Under the pieces are notes generated by a model that ran no database searches, had not been told where the DNA came from, and worked only from the letters and a program-made list of their open reading frames with translations. A stretch of DNA of 64,000 nt from Crocinitomix algicola. GTDB lineage: Bacteria > Bacteroidota > Bacteroidia > Flavobacteriales_D > Crocinitomicaceae. Location: NCBI RefSeq assembly GCF_001661595.2, contig NZ_LYPF02000015.1, positions 62,001-126,000 of the forward strand, read 5' to 3'. The position numbers were made by a program, and so were the translations under genes. Of this stretch, positions 9,279 to 17,439 are shown piece after piece. Every line of letters starts with the position of its first letter. Position 1 is the first letter of the stretch.

Positions 9279-11645
9279 ATGCAGGCAATTATTAAATTAA
9301 GCTTCCTCTTTCTAATTGGCACATTTACAAGTCTTGGTCAAGATAATTATACCCTAACTGGAAAAGTAGCTGATGGCGCTAACGGCGATCTCATCCCTTA
9401 TGCAACTGTCTTATTAAAAGAAGCAACCTCTGATGAGTTAATTACAGGAGTGACAACAAACCTAGAAGGCGAATTTTCATTAACAACTTCAAGTACCAAT
9501 ATCTATTTAGAAATTAAGTTCATCGGTTACCTTAACCAAACTGTTAAAACGATAGATTGGACGCAAAACAAAATCGATCTAGGAACAATTCAACTACGGC
9601 AAAACGACACGTTACTGCAAACTGTAGATGTGACTGCAGAACGTTCAACTATGGAATTTAAACTGGACAAACGTGTATTTAATGTGGGTAGCGATATTAG
9701 CAGCACAGGTATGGGAGCCATGGATGTACTAAACAATGTACCCTCTGTAAATGTTGATATTGAAGGAACAATAAGTTTACGCGGTAATACAGGGGTGCAA
9801 ATTCTTATTGACGGAAAACCTTCTGTTGCGGGTGATGACCAAAGCAATGCCCTCAGCACAATTACAGCTGATATGATTGAACGGATAGAAGTCATTACCA
9901 ACCCATCAGCCAAATACAATGCCGAAGGAACTTCAGGAATAATAAACATCGTATTGAAAAAAAATGAAAAAAAAGGAATCAACGGCTCCATCTCCCTAAA
10001 CACAGGTTACCCTCATAACCACAGTATAGGAGGCAGTGTAAACCTACGAAGCAATAAGTTCAACTTCTTTACACAATTCGGTGCAGGCTACAGGTCAATG
10101 CCACAATACTACAGCTCTACCAATCGCAACCTCACAAGTGGCACAACAATACAAAGTGACGGTATTGGGTATCGAAACGAACAATTCTATAATATTACCT
10201 TGGGCACTGATTATTACCTTAATGACCGAAATGTCATCACGCTTTCAGGTAATTTTGCATACGAAATCGAAAAACAACCTTCCAATCTGAGATTTGACAT
10301 ATTGAATGAAAGTAATGAAATTGTAAGTGCCTACGAACGAATCGAAACAACAGATGCCCTGAATCCCAAATACCAATATGATCTTAATTATAAAAAAACA
10401 TTCAAAAACAACGAAGAACATGAAATGATCTTCACCACTCAGGGCCGCTTTTTCGGTAAAGATCAAGCATCAAAATTCCAGCACCAATTAATTAGTGGAA
10501 CGCTTGATCAATCAGGGCAAGAAATCAACACTGATTTTTACGAAGCTAACTATTCGTTCAAATTCGATTATGTAAACCCAATCTCATCAAAATTCACCAT
10601 TGAATCTGGTGCGCAATACGAAATTAACGATGTGGGCAATGATTATGCAGTCTTCAACCAAATCGACGATGTTTTTATCGTCGACTCTAGTCTTACAAAC
10701 AACTTCATGTACGACCAAAAAGTCTTGGGCATTTATACTACCGGCTCTTACGAAGGAGAAAAATGGGGCATCAAACTAGGTTTGCGAGCAGAAAACACCG
10801 AACTCAACACCCTGCTCACGAATACAAACGAAGGCAATTCGCAAAATTACACCAACCTCTTTCCAAGCCTCCACACTTCTTATAAAATCTCTAAAAGGTA
10901 CCAACTACAAGCCGGCTACTCTCGCCGAATTTTTAGACCGAGATTATGGGATCTCAACCCTTTCTTTAACATCCGAAATGCATATAGTATCCGAACCGGA
11001 AACCCCAACCTTCTGCCTGAATTTGCGGATTCATACGAAATCACAAGTATTTTCCTCTTCGATAAATTTTCATTAAACACCAGTCTCTATTACCTCTACA
11101 CGACAGATGTCGTAGAGCGTGTCTCCTACTTTCAAGACAATGTCAATATTTCAACGCCTTTAAATGTTGGCACAAGAGATAAATACGGAATTGAGTTAAA
11201 CGGAAAATATACGGCTACAAAATGGTTGTCTTTGATTGGAGAAGCCAATTACGGCTATTTTAACAGAAAAGGTGAATTTGAAGGACAAAATTTCGATTTT
11301 CAAGGCGACCAATGGTCTGCAAAACTCACGAGTAAACTAAAACTGAAAGCCGACATTGATGTAGAACTAACTGGTAACTATCAATCTGCCTACAAAACAG
11401 TTCAAGGAAATGTATCCGGTTATCTCTTTGCCGACTTTGGTGTACGCAAAAAATTATGGAAAGGAAAAGCTGTTATTAACCTGGCCGTTCGCGATGTATT
11501 TGCCTCACGAATTCGTGAAACATTCGTAACACAACCTACTTTTGAATTATACAATTTCTCAAAAAGAGGACGCTTCATCACCCTTGGCTTTAGCTATAGT
11601 TTCGGAAAGGGTGAAGCCATGACATATACCGGAAGAAGAAGATAA
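9279..11645 (+). CDS. Outer-membrane beta-barrel receptor (TonB-dependent type, CarboxypepD_reg N-terminus)
   Basis: A 788-residue outer-membrane protein. A signal peptide ends near residue 20. A carboxypeptidase regulatory-like domain (about 24-105) is followed by a plug domain (about 120-215; VDIEGTISLRGNTGVQILIDG and IERIEVITNPSAKYNAEGTSGIINIVLKK). The long barrel ends in aromatic-rich strands (FITLGFSYSFGKG). This is the PF14905-like group common in Bacteroidota; ligands are generally unknown and may be peptides or small nutrients. No SusD-like partner is next to it. It is transcribed divergently from the LytTR two-component pair, a possible regulatory link. Confidence 0.9.
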   Translation: MQAIIKLSFLFLIGTFTSLGQDNYTLTGKVADGANGDLIPYATVLLKEATSDELITGVTTNLEGEFSLTTSSTNIYLEIKFIGYLNQTVKTIDWTQNKIDLGTIQLRQNDTLLQTVDVTAERSTMEFKLDKRVFNVGSDISSTGMGAMDVLNNVPSVNVDIEGTISLRGNTGVQILIDGKPSVAGDDQSNALSTITADMIERIEVITNPSAKYNAEGTSGIINIVLKKNEKKGINGSISLNTGYPHNHSIGGSVNLRSNKFNFFTQFGAGYRSMPQYYSSTNRNLTSGTTIQSDGIGYRNEQFYNITLGTDYYLNDRNVITLSGNFAYEIEKQPSNLRFDILNESNEIVSAYERIETTDALNPKYQYDLNYKKTFKNNEEHEMIFTTQGRFFGKDQASKFQHQLISGTLDQSGQEINTDFYEANYSFKFDYVNPISSKFTIESGAQYEINDVGNDYAVFNQIDDVFIVDSSLTNNFMYDQKVLGIYTTGSYEGEKWGIKLGLRAENTELNTLLTNTNEGNSQNYTNLFPSLHTSYKISKRYQLQAGYSRRIFRPRLWDLNPFFNIRNAYSIRTGNPNLLPEFADSYEITSIFLFDKFSLNTSLYYLYTTDVVERVSYFQDNVNISTPLNVGTRDKYGIELNGKYTATKWLSLIGEANYGYFNRKGEFEGQNFDFQGDQWSAKLTSKLKLKADIDVELTGNYQSAYKTVQGNVSGYLFADFGVRKKLWKGKAVINLAVRDVFASRIRETFVTQPTFELYNFSKRGRFITLGFSYSFGKGEAMTYTGRRR

Positions 11646-11654
11646 AACTTTTTT

Positions 11655-11806
11655 GGCCGCGTTAACGGGCTGTCCATTGTAGTGCAGCCAATAAAAATAG
11701 CAAATCTAATGTTTCCGAGCGTTTGCTACGCGCCACATCGGCACCAAAAGGTTTGCAGTTATTTTTACTTGGCTGCAGCTGCCATTTCCATCCCTCGCGG
11801 AAGGAT
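11655..11806. repeat. Palindromic intergenic repeat element, copy 1
   Basis: A 152-base GC-richer block fills the gap between convergent genes. TGCAGCCAATAAAAATA (11683-11699) pairs with TATTTTTACTTGGCTGCA (11760-11777), 17 base pairs with one bulge. Inside, GCAAA pairs with TTTGC and CCGA with TCGG. One end carries CGTTAACGGGCTGTCC and the other CCATCCCTCGCG. These ends resemble, in reverse, the GGGATTG and AAAGCCCG ends of the element at 61926-62029. From memory, elements with such ends recur in Flavobacteriia intergenic regions. It may also end transcription from both sides. Confidence 0.6.
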
Positions 11807-11808
11807 TT

Positions 11809-13146
11809 TTAAGCATCATCTTGCACGCCATTTTTCCGTCCTTCCCTCGAAAGAATGATAAAGCCAATTAATCCTGCAATAATTGATGCGAATAAAATAC
11901 CCGTTTTGGCCCTGCTAATTAAAACAGGATCAGTGAACGCTAGGTTATTAATAAAAAGGGACATCGTAAAACCAATACCTGCAATGAAGCCCACCCCAAT
12001 TATATGATTCCAGGTAACACCTTTCGGCAATTCACTTAATTTTAGCCAAGTTAAAACCCTTACCATACCAGTAACACCTAAAAATTTCCCAATCACCAAA
12101 CCAAACATTATCCCCAAGGTCACCGGAGAACTCAAATCAGCAATAATCTCATCGCTAAAGGCAATTCCAGCGTTAGCCAATGCAAATATTGGCATAATTA
12201 TAAATGCAACTATGGGGTGCAACACATTTTCAAGCTTTTGTAAAGGTGTCACTGCCGCATTTGAATAGTACTTAATTTTACTCAAAATTTTCATTTTTTC
12301 ACCAGAAACCAAAGTGGTGTCTTGCTCCACTTTTGCCGATTCATAATCACCGATTAATCGTTTCATTCTATCCACAAATGAAATACGCGATATTTTAACG
12401 TTACCAGGAATTGCGAAAGCTGCTAAAACACCTGAAATGGTGGCATGAACACCAGACATCGAAAAAGACAACCAAAATCCACCTAAGCCTACAATACTAT
12501 AAAACCACAAACTGCGTACACCTAAAATATTACCTAAAAACATAATTGCTAAAAAGACAGACGCTATTCCCAAACTATACATTGAAATATCCGATGTATA
12601 AAAAAACGCAATCACCAAAACAGCTCCTAAATCATCAGCAATTGCTAAAACGGTTAGGAAAATTTTCAACCGCATTGGAACGCGCTTTCCAAGGAAGTGA
12701 AGTATACCAAGTGCAAAGGCAATATCTGTTGCCATGGGAATTCCCCAACCGTCAACTTCATTCCCTCCCGGGTTAATGCATAAATAAATCAATGCCGGAA
12801 ATATCATTCCTCCTAAACCCGCTCCTATTGGTAATATTGCGTTTTTAGGATTTGACAATTCTCCATTCATGATTTCACGTTTCAACTCCAATCCAATCAC
12901 AAAGAAAAATACGGCCATTAAACCATCATTAATCCAATGATGTAAATTTTTTGAAACCACCCAATCGGCTAATTGTATTGAGAATTCGTATTCCCAAAAG
13001 TGAAAATAATCATTCGCCCAAGCAGAATTTGCTAAAACTAATGCAACTATTACGGATGAAAAAAGAACAATTCCGCTCGCTAACGAACTATGAATTAACT
13101 TACTAACTGGCTTTACAACTAACTTATCTATCGGCGTATACTTCAT
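11809..13146 (-). CDS. nhaA: Na+/H+ antiporter NhaA
   Basis: A 445-residue NhaA antiporter, an inner-membrane exchanger that expels Na+ in return for H+. It has many hydrophobic helices throughout. The paired-aspartate active site is in LAIADDLGAVLVIAFFY, and the other essential aspartate is in PMATDIAFALGIL. A hydrophilic insert (about 250-290; YESAKVEQDTTLVSGEKMK) is somewhat longer than in the enteric protein. It ends against the palindromic element downstream. It is probably monocistronic, and a near-consensus -7 box (TGACTTTG) lies just upstream on the minus strand. Confidence 0.96.
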   Translation of the reverse strand: MKYTPIDKLVVKPVSKLIHSSLASGIVLFSSVIVALVLANSAWANDYFHFWEYEFSIQLADWVVSKNLHHWINDGLMAVFFFVIGLELKREIMNGELSNPKNAILPIGAGLGGMIFPALIYLCINPGGNEVDGWGIPMATDIAFALGILHFLGKRVPMRLKIFLTVLAIADDLGAVLVIAFFYTSDISMYSLGIASVFLAIMFLGNILGVRSLWFYSIVGLGGFWLSFSMSGVHATISGVLAAFAIPGNVKISRISFVDRMKRLIGDYESAKVEQDTTLVSGEKMKILSKIKYYSNAAVTPLQKLENVLHPIVAFIIMPIFALANAGIAFSDEIIADLSSPVTLGIMFGLVIGKFLGVTGMVRVLTWLKLSELPKGVTWNHIIGVGFIAGIGFTMSLFINNLAFTDPVLISRAKTGILFASIIAGLIGFIILSREGRKNGVQDDA

Positions 13147-13242
13147 GCCATAAAGTTACAAAGTCAGTCGTAAAATCCTTAGTAAAAACAAGGAATTAAC
13201 ATAATTTTAGGAATTCTCAAATAAAGATGAATGCTAAAAATA

Positions 13243-13899
13243 TTAGCTAACCTTTTCAACCAAAAGACGTTCGCATACCGTATGACTTAATGATTGTATT
13301 TCATCATTTACCTTCACCCGCATCGAAGCATCAAATGACTCTATTGATTCAATGTAAATTTCAAGTCCTAGTTTTATTTCACGTCGGTTTAAAAAGGTCA
13401 GAAATTCGTTCGAAGAATGTGCAACAGCTTTCACTTTTACCGTATCACCAGTAGCACAATCACTTAAATGGAGGTATTTCTCTTCCTTTATCTCACCATT
13501 ACTATTAGGAATCGGGGAACCGTGGGGGTCAAATGAAGGGTAATTAAGCAGTTCATCCATTTTTTCAAAAAATTTGGGTGCCTTTACATGCTCAACCTGT
13601 TCAGCAATTTCATGAACTTCTTCCCAACCAAACCCCATTTTTTCTACCAAAAACATTTCAGTTAATCGATGCTTTCTCAAAATAAGAGCCGCTTCTCTCT
13701 TACCGTCTTCAGTCAACCTTAAGGGTTTATAACTCTCATAATGAACCAATGATTTTGCCGCAAGTTTTTTCATCATACTAGTGACTGTAGGCTTTTTAAT
13801 CGATAAATGAATAGATAAATCATTTACATTGACCTCGCCATTTGCATTTGCCAACGTATAAAGGGCCTTTAAGTAATTTTCTTCTACTAAAGAGTTCAT
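13243..13899 (-). CDS. DtxR/MntR-family metal-dependent regulator
   Basis: A 218-residue regulator. A winged-helix domain (1-62; KKPTVTSMMKKLAAKSLVHYE) is followed by the metal-binding dimerisation domain (63-140; H77, E81, H96, E100, E103, H104) and a C-terminal FeoA/SH3-like domain (about 145-215). The glutamate at position 100 replaces the DtxR cysteine, as in MntR, but the MntR ligands Asp8 and Glu11 are Asn8 and Lys11 here, so the metal preference cannot be read directly. It is divergent from a TonB receptor whose promoter holds a DtxR-like palindrome, the probable target. It is likely a repressor of metal uptake. Confidence 0.92.
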   Translation of the reverse strand: MNSLVEENYLKALYTLANANGEVNVNDLSIHLSIKKPTVTSMMKKLAAKSLVHYESYKPLRLTEDGKREAALILRKHRLTEMFLVEKMGFGWEEVHEIAEQVEHVKAPKFFEKMDELLNYPSFDPHGSPIPNSNGEIKEEKYLHLSDCATGDTVKVKAVAHSSNEFLTFLNRREIKLGLEIYIESIESFDASMRVKVNDEIQSLSHTVCERLLVEKVS

Positions 13900-13903
13900 A
13901 CCA

Positions 13904-13911
13904 CAAAGATA
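13904..13911 (-). promoter_or_regulatory. -7 element abutting the DtxR-family gene start
   Basis: TATCTTTG on the minus strand matches TAnnTTTG and lies four bases (TGGT) before the ATG at 13899. The spacing predicts a leaderless message. No -33 TTG at normal distance is visible. Confidence 0.45.
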
Positions 13912-13995
13912 AAAAGATCACACTGAAATATTTTATTAAGCACAACTTGATTTTGTAACTCTAGCCCTCGTTAATTTCACAAAACTTTTTATTTT

Positions 13996-14010
13996 TGCAA
14001 CAGTGTTGCA
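13996..14010. promoter_or_regulatory. Perfect 7-1-7 inverted repeat, possible Fur-superfamily operator
   Basis: TGCAACA-G-TGTTGCA is a perfect 7-1-7 inverted repeat in the divergent region between the DtxR-like gene and the TonB receptor. The 7-1-7 layout is that of Fur-family boxes, though the base sequence is not the classic Fur box. A TATTTTTG (13990-13997) overlaps its left edge on the plus strand. Which regulator binds is unknown. Confidence 0.45.
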
Positions 14011-14041
14011 TTATTGAAACTTAAAATAATGCCGAATAATT

Positions 14042-14071
14042 TTGTTAGATTAATCTAACTTTATATTTTTG
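14042..14071 (+). promoter_or_regulatory. Promoter of the metal-uptake receptor operon
   Basis: TTG (14042-14044), a 19-base spacer and TATTTTTG (14064-14071) form a full Bacteroidota promoter, with initiation expected near 14077, about 20 bases before the ATG at 14098. The spacing equals that of the tRNA-Asp promoter in this window. Confidence 0.7.
14044..14059. promoter_or_regulatory. DtxR/MntR-like operator inside the promoter spacer
   Basis: GTTAGATTAATCTAAC is a perfect 16-base palindrome resembling DtxR-family operators built on TTAGG..CCTAA half-sites. It starts on the last base of the -33 TTG and fills most of the spacer to the -7 box, so a bound regulator would block polymerase. The adjacent divergent gene encodes a DtxR-family protein. 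Confidence 0.7.
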
Positions 14072-14097
14072 CATCGTAAATCTATTTATTTAATCAT

Positions 14098-16395
14098 ATG
14101 AACAAATTAATTTTAGTAATTGCCCTACTTCTTAACTTACCCGTAGAATCCTATACCCAAAGTGGAGAATTACAAGGTTTTGTTCAAACCGACGAAGCAC
14201 CTGTTCCTTTTGTTGCCGTATTTTTAAAAGGCACAAAATTAGGATCCGTTACCGATGCGAATGGAGCCTATACCATAAAAAACATTCCGTTTGGAACTTA
14301 TGTGTTAACCGTATCAGCAGTCGGTTATGAGCAAATAAATAAAAACATCACAATAGTTAATGCCGAACCTAAAATTGAAAACTTCAGTCTTTCCAGCTTA
14401 TCGCACGGATTAGGAGAAGTAGTTGTTTCAGGAACAATGAAGGAAATTTCAAAGCTAGAAAGTCCCGTTCCGGTTGAAATTTATACAGACAAATTTTTTA
14501 AAAACAACCCAAGTCCTAGTATTTTCGAATCATTACAACAAGTCAATGGGGTACGACCACAAATTAACTGTAACATTTGCAATACAGGAGACATTCACAT
14601 CAACGGACTCGAAGGTCCTTACACTATGATTCTTATAGACGGCATGCCAATTGTTAGCGGACTTGCTACCGTTTATGGCTTATCTGGAATACCGCAATCA
14701 TTAATTGAACGTGTTGAAATAGTTAAAGGCCCAGCCTCTACATTGTATGGAAGTGAAGCGGTAGGAGGCTTAATTAATATCATTACAAAAAAACCGGGTA
14801 ACGCCCCTTTATTCTCAGCAGATGTAATGGGAACAACTTGGGCCGAAATTAACACTGATATCGCCGGTAAATTCAGTATTAAAGACAAAGCACAATCTTT
14901 AATCGGTGTCAATTATTTTAATTATCAACTTCCCATTGACAACAATAATGATGGCTTTACAGATGTCACCTTGCAAAATAGAATATCCCTATTTAATAAA
15001 TGGAGTTTTAAGCGTAAAAAAAATCGGATTTTTTCATTAGCCGGGCGATATGTTTATGAAGACCGCTGGGGAGGTGATATGAATTGGAATGCGAATTTCC
15101 GCGGTGGTGACAGCATTTATGGTGAGAGTATTTACACCAGTCGATGGGAACTATTTGGAACCTATCAACTTCCCGTACAAGAAAATATAAGCTTGCAATT
15201 CAGTGCCAACGGCCATAACCAAAACAGTGTTTATGGTGATATGTCGTACATTGCCGAACAATATATAGGCTTTGGGCAGTTAATTTGGGATAAATCAATT
15301 AAAAGACATGACATTCTGCTTGGAGCAACCATACGTTATACCTACTATGACGATAATACACCGGCAACCGCAAGCTTCGACACAATCGGTTTAGGGACAA
15401 ACATGGCCTCCGTAATGTACCTCCCCGGTTTATTCTTACAAGATGAAATAGCGTTGAATGACAATAATAAATTACTTCTAGGTTTACGATTTGACCAAAA
15501 CTCAATTCATGGCAACATAATTACACCGCGGTTAAATTATAAATGGAATACACCTAACAAAAAAAATACTCTCCGTTTTAGCATTGGCAATGGATACAGA
15601 GTTGCAAATATTTTTACCGAAGACCACGCTGCACTTACAGGATCCAGACAGGTGGAGTTCTTATCCAATTTAGCCCCTGAAACTTCATGGAATTCGAATA
15701 TAAATTTTGTGAAAAAAATCATCAGTAAAAACGGTTCATTCTTAAGTCTTGACGCCTCAGCTTTTTACACCTATTTTGACAATAAGATCATCGCAGATTA
15801 TGACTCAGATCCTAACAAAATTAGTTATGACAACCTCACAGGGTACGCCGTTTCCAAAGGTGTTTCACTAAACCTTGACTTCTCTTTTAATTTTGGTTTA
15901 AAAATGCAAGTTGGAGGAACATTAATGGATGTTTACAGCATAGAAAATGAGATAAAAACACAGCAACTTTTTACTGAGAAATTTAATGGAGTTTGGAATG
16001 TTGGTTATACTTTTCCAAAGTCTGGAGTTACGATTGATTATACCGGAAATGTATACAGTCCAATGCGTTTGCCTTTACTCAGTGATTTAGACCCTCGTAG
16101 TGAATATTCACCATGGTGGAGTATTCAAAATATACAAATTTCAAAACAGTTTAAAAAAGGTTTCGAATTGTATGGTGGTATAAAAAACCTTTTAAACTGG
16201 ACACCGAATAAGGGAATTCCATTCTTAATTGCTCGACCGAACGACCCTTTTGATAAAACGGTAGATTTTGATGAGCATGGACAAGCCATCGCAAACGAAA
16301 ACAACCCATACGGTTTAACATTTGATCCTGCCTATGTTTACGGACCGAATCAGGGAATTAGAGGATTTATTGGGTTTAGATATCACTTAAAATAA
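14098..16395 (+). CDS. TonB-dependent receptor, probably for a metal or metal chelate
   Basis: A 765-residue outer-membrane receptor. A signal peptide ends near residue 20. A carboxypeptidase regulatory-like domain (24-110) is followed by a plug (about 118-235; DIHINGLEGPYTMILIDG and RVEIVKGPASTLYGSEAVGG) and a barrel whose last strand is GFIGFRYHLK. The plug carries Cys158-Asn-Ile-Cys161, an unusual pair of cysteines just before the ligand-facing apex that could bind a soft or transition metal. The promoter contains a DtxR-like operator, so metal-repressed import of iron, manganese or another metal is the likely role. It is the first gene of an apparent five-gene unit. Confidence 0.88.
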   Translation: MNKLILVIALLLNLPVESYTQSGELQGFVQTDEAPVPFVAVFLKGTKLGSVTDANGAYTIKNIPFGTYVLTVSAVGYEQINKNITIVNAEPKIENFSLSSLSHGLGEVVVSGTMKEISKLESPVPVEIYTDKFFKNNPSPSIFESLQQVNGVRPQINCNICNTGDIHINGLEGPYTMILIDGMPIVSGLATVYGLSGIPQSLIERVEIVKGPASTLYGSEAVGGLINIITKKPGNAPLFSADVMGTTWAEINTDIAGKFSIKDKAQSLIGVNYFNYQLPIDNNNDGFTDVTLQNRISLFNKWSFKRKKNRIFSLAGRYVYEDRWGGDMNWNANFRGGDSIYGESIYTSRWELFGTYQLPVQENISLQFSANGHNQNSVYGDMSYIAEQYIGFGQLIWDKSIKRHDILLGATIRYTYYDDNTPATASFDTIGLGTNMASVMYLPGLFLQDEIALNDNNKLLLGLRFDQNSIHGNIITPRLNYKWNTPNKKNTLRFSIGNGYRVANIFTEDHAALTGSRQVEFLSNLAPETSWNSNINFVKKIISKNGSFLSLDASAFYTYFDNKIIADYDSDPNKISYDNLTGYAVSKGVSLNLDFSFNFGLKMQVGGTLMDVYSIENEIKTQQLFTEKFNGVWNVGYTFPKSGVTIDYTGNVYSPMRLPLLSDLDPRSEYSPWWSIQNIQISKQFKKGFELYGGIKNLLNWTPNKGIPFLIARPNDPFDKTVDFDEHGQAIANENNPYGLTFDPAYVYGPNQGIRGFIGFRYHLK

Positions 16396-16399
16396 ACTG

Positions 16400-16870
16400 A
16401 TGCGCACACTTCTGTTGATTCTTTTATTAGTTGGACAAAAAGACAGTACTGCACAATTAACGTCGTTCTCATTTGCCGAAATAGACTCATTACAAAATGT
16501 TGAACAGCGACCAGTAATTGTATTTATTCATACCGATTGGTGTAAATATTGTTTAGCGATGAAAGAATCAACTTTTAAAAACAAAAAAGTTGTCGAATTC
16601 ATCAGTCAAAACTATTGGTTTGTGGTTCTCAATGCCGAGGAAAATAAAACAATTGTATTTCGAGAACAGTCTTTTAATTATATACCCAATGGAGGTAATA
16701 CAGGAATACATGAATTAGCAAAAGCATTAGCAACAGTCGATGGGAAAACCACTTTTCCAACTACCACTTTTTTAGATGAGACCTATACCATTCGACTGCA
16801 ATTGCAAGAATTTTTAAACGCCAAAAATTTTCTTTTGGTTTTGGAAGAAATGATAAAAACCTTAAACTAA
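16400..16870 (+). CDS. Exported thioredoxin-like protein
   Basis: A 156-residue thioredoxin-fold protein with a short hydrophobic N-terminus that is probably a signal peptide (cleavage near residue 19). The redox motif is C48-K-Y-C51 in FIHTDWCKYCLAMKESTF, followed by VVLNAEE and a cis-proline region TTFPTTTFLD. The pattern resembles DUF255/YyaL-type and DsbD C-terminal-like thioredoxins. The start lies four bases after the receptor stop, so the two are in one operon. A role in keeping cysteines reduced is plausible, for instance the receptor CNIC pair or copper-type ligands, but this is inference. Confidence 0.85.
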   Translation: MRTLLLILLLVGQKDSTAQLTSFSFAEIDSLQNVEQRPVIVFIHTDWCKYCLAMKESTFKNKKVVEFISQNYWFVVLNAEENKTIVFREQSFNYIPNGGNTGIHELAKALATVDGKTTFPTTTFLDETYTIRLQLQEFLNAKNFLLVLEEMIKTLN

Positions 16871-16910
16871 ACACTCCTTCTAATTGGTTTTATTGTTTAC
16901 TTTTAAACCC

Positions 16911-17432
16911 ATGGTTTTAAAACAATACATTCAATTGTTCGTTGTGTTGATCAGTGTTACATCTTGCTATAACAATCATGTAGAACCAACTTTTTCTCTT
17001 CAAAAAAGCCACGATAGCTTATATTATATCCAATTAAAAACCGACTCTACTTTTGATCAATGGGAATTGCCCTATCCAGTCTATCAATTTTGTACGGGAG
17101 ATATTGATGAAAATCAAATGGACGAAGTAGTTGTAGGGGTTATAAAACCAACCCGATTCGACTCTGTATCAAGAAAAAGATTGTTCATCTTTAAAAACTA
17201 CCATGGTCATATTCGTCCACTTTGGTTAGGTTCACGTTTAGGTAAACCACTTGTTGATTTTAATTTTGTACATTCACACAATGAACCAAGAATTAGAACA
17301 CTAGAACAATTAAATCATTCAACCTATCTAATAGCAGAATATAAATGGCAACGATTTGGCCTCACGTTCACAGAGTATGTAAAACAAGATTTATCGTACG
17401 ATTCTGCTATTTTTTATTTAAAAAATAATTAA
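16911..17432 (+). CDS. Lipoprotein of unknown function in the metal-receptor operon
   Basis: The frame is open from a TTG at 16884, but ATG 16911 is chosen because it starts a normal lipoprotein signal (MVLKQYIQLFVVLISVTSC), giving about 173 residues. The mature part has CTGDIDENQMDEVVVGVIK, which looks like a calcium-binding loop of an FG-GAP/VCBS-type beta-propeller blade, and LFIFKNYHGHIRPLWLGSRLG. I do not recognise a named family. It is 41 bases after the thioredoxin gene and 7 bases before the DUF3160 gene, so it belongs to the same transcription unit. Confidence 0.75.
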   Translation: MVLKQYIQLFVVLISVTSCYNNHVEPTFSLQKSHDSLYYIQLKTDSTFDQWELPYPVYQFCTGDIDENQMDEVVVGVIKPTRFDSVSRKRLFIFKNYHGHIRPLWLGSRLGKPLVDFNFVHSHNEPRIRTLEQLNHSTYLIAEYKWQRFGLTFTEYVKQDLSYDSAIFYLKNN

Positions 17433-17439
17433 ACCCACT

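Noticed and set aside
9279-11645. SusC-type polysaccharide receptor of a utilisation locus
   Set aside because: There is no SusD-like gene or glycoside hydrolase nearby, and the barrel is of the PF14905-like group rather than SusC.
13996-14010. A definite Zur or Fur box
   Set aside because: The 7-1-7 layout fits, but the base sequence is not the consensus I know, so only a general operator call is made.
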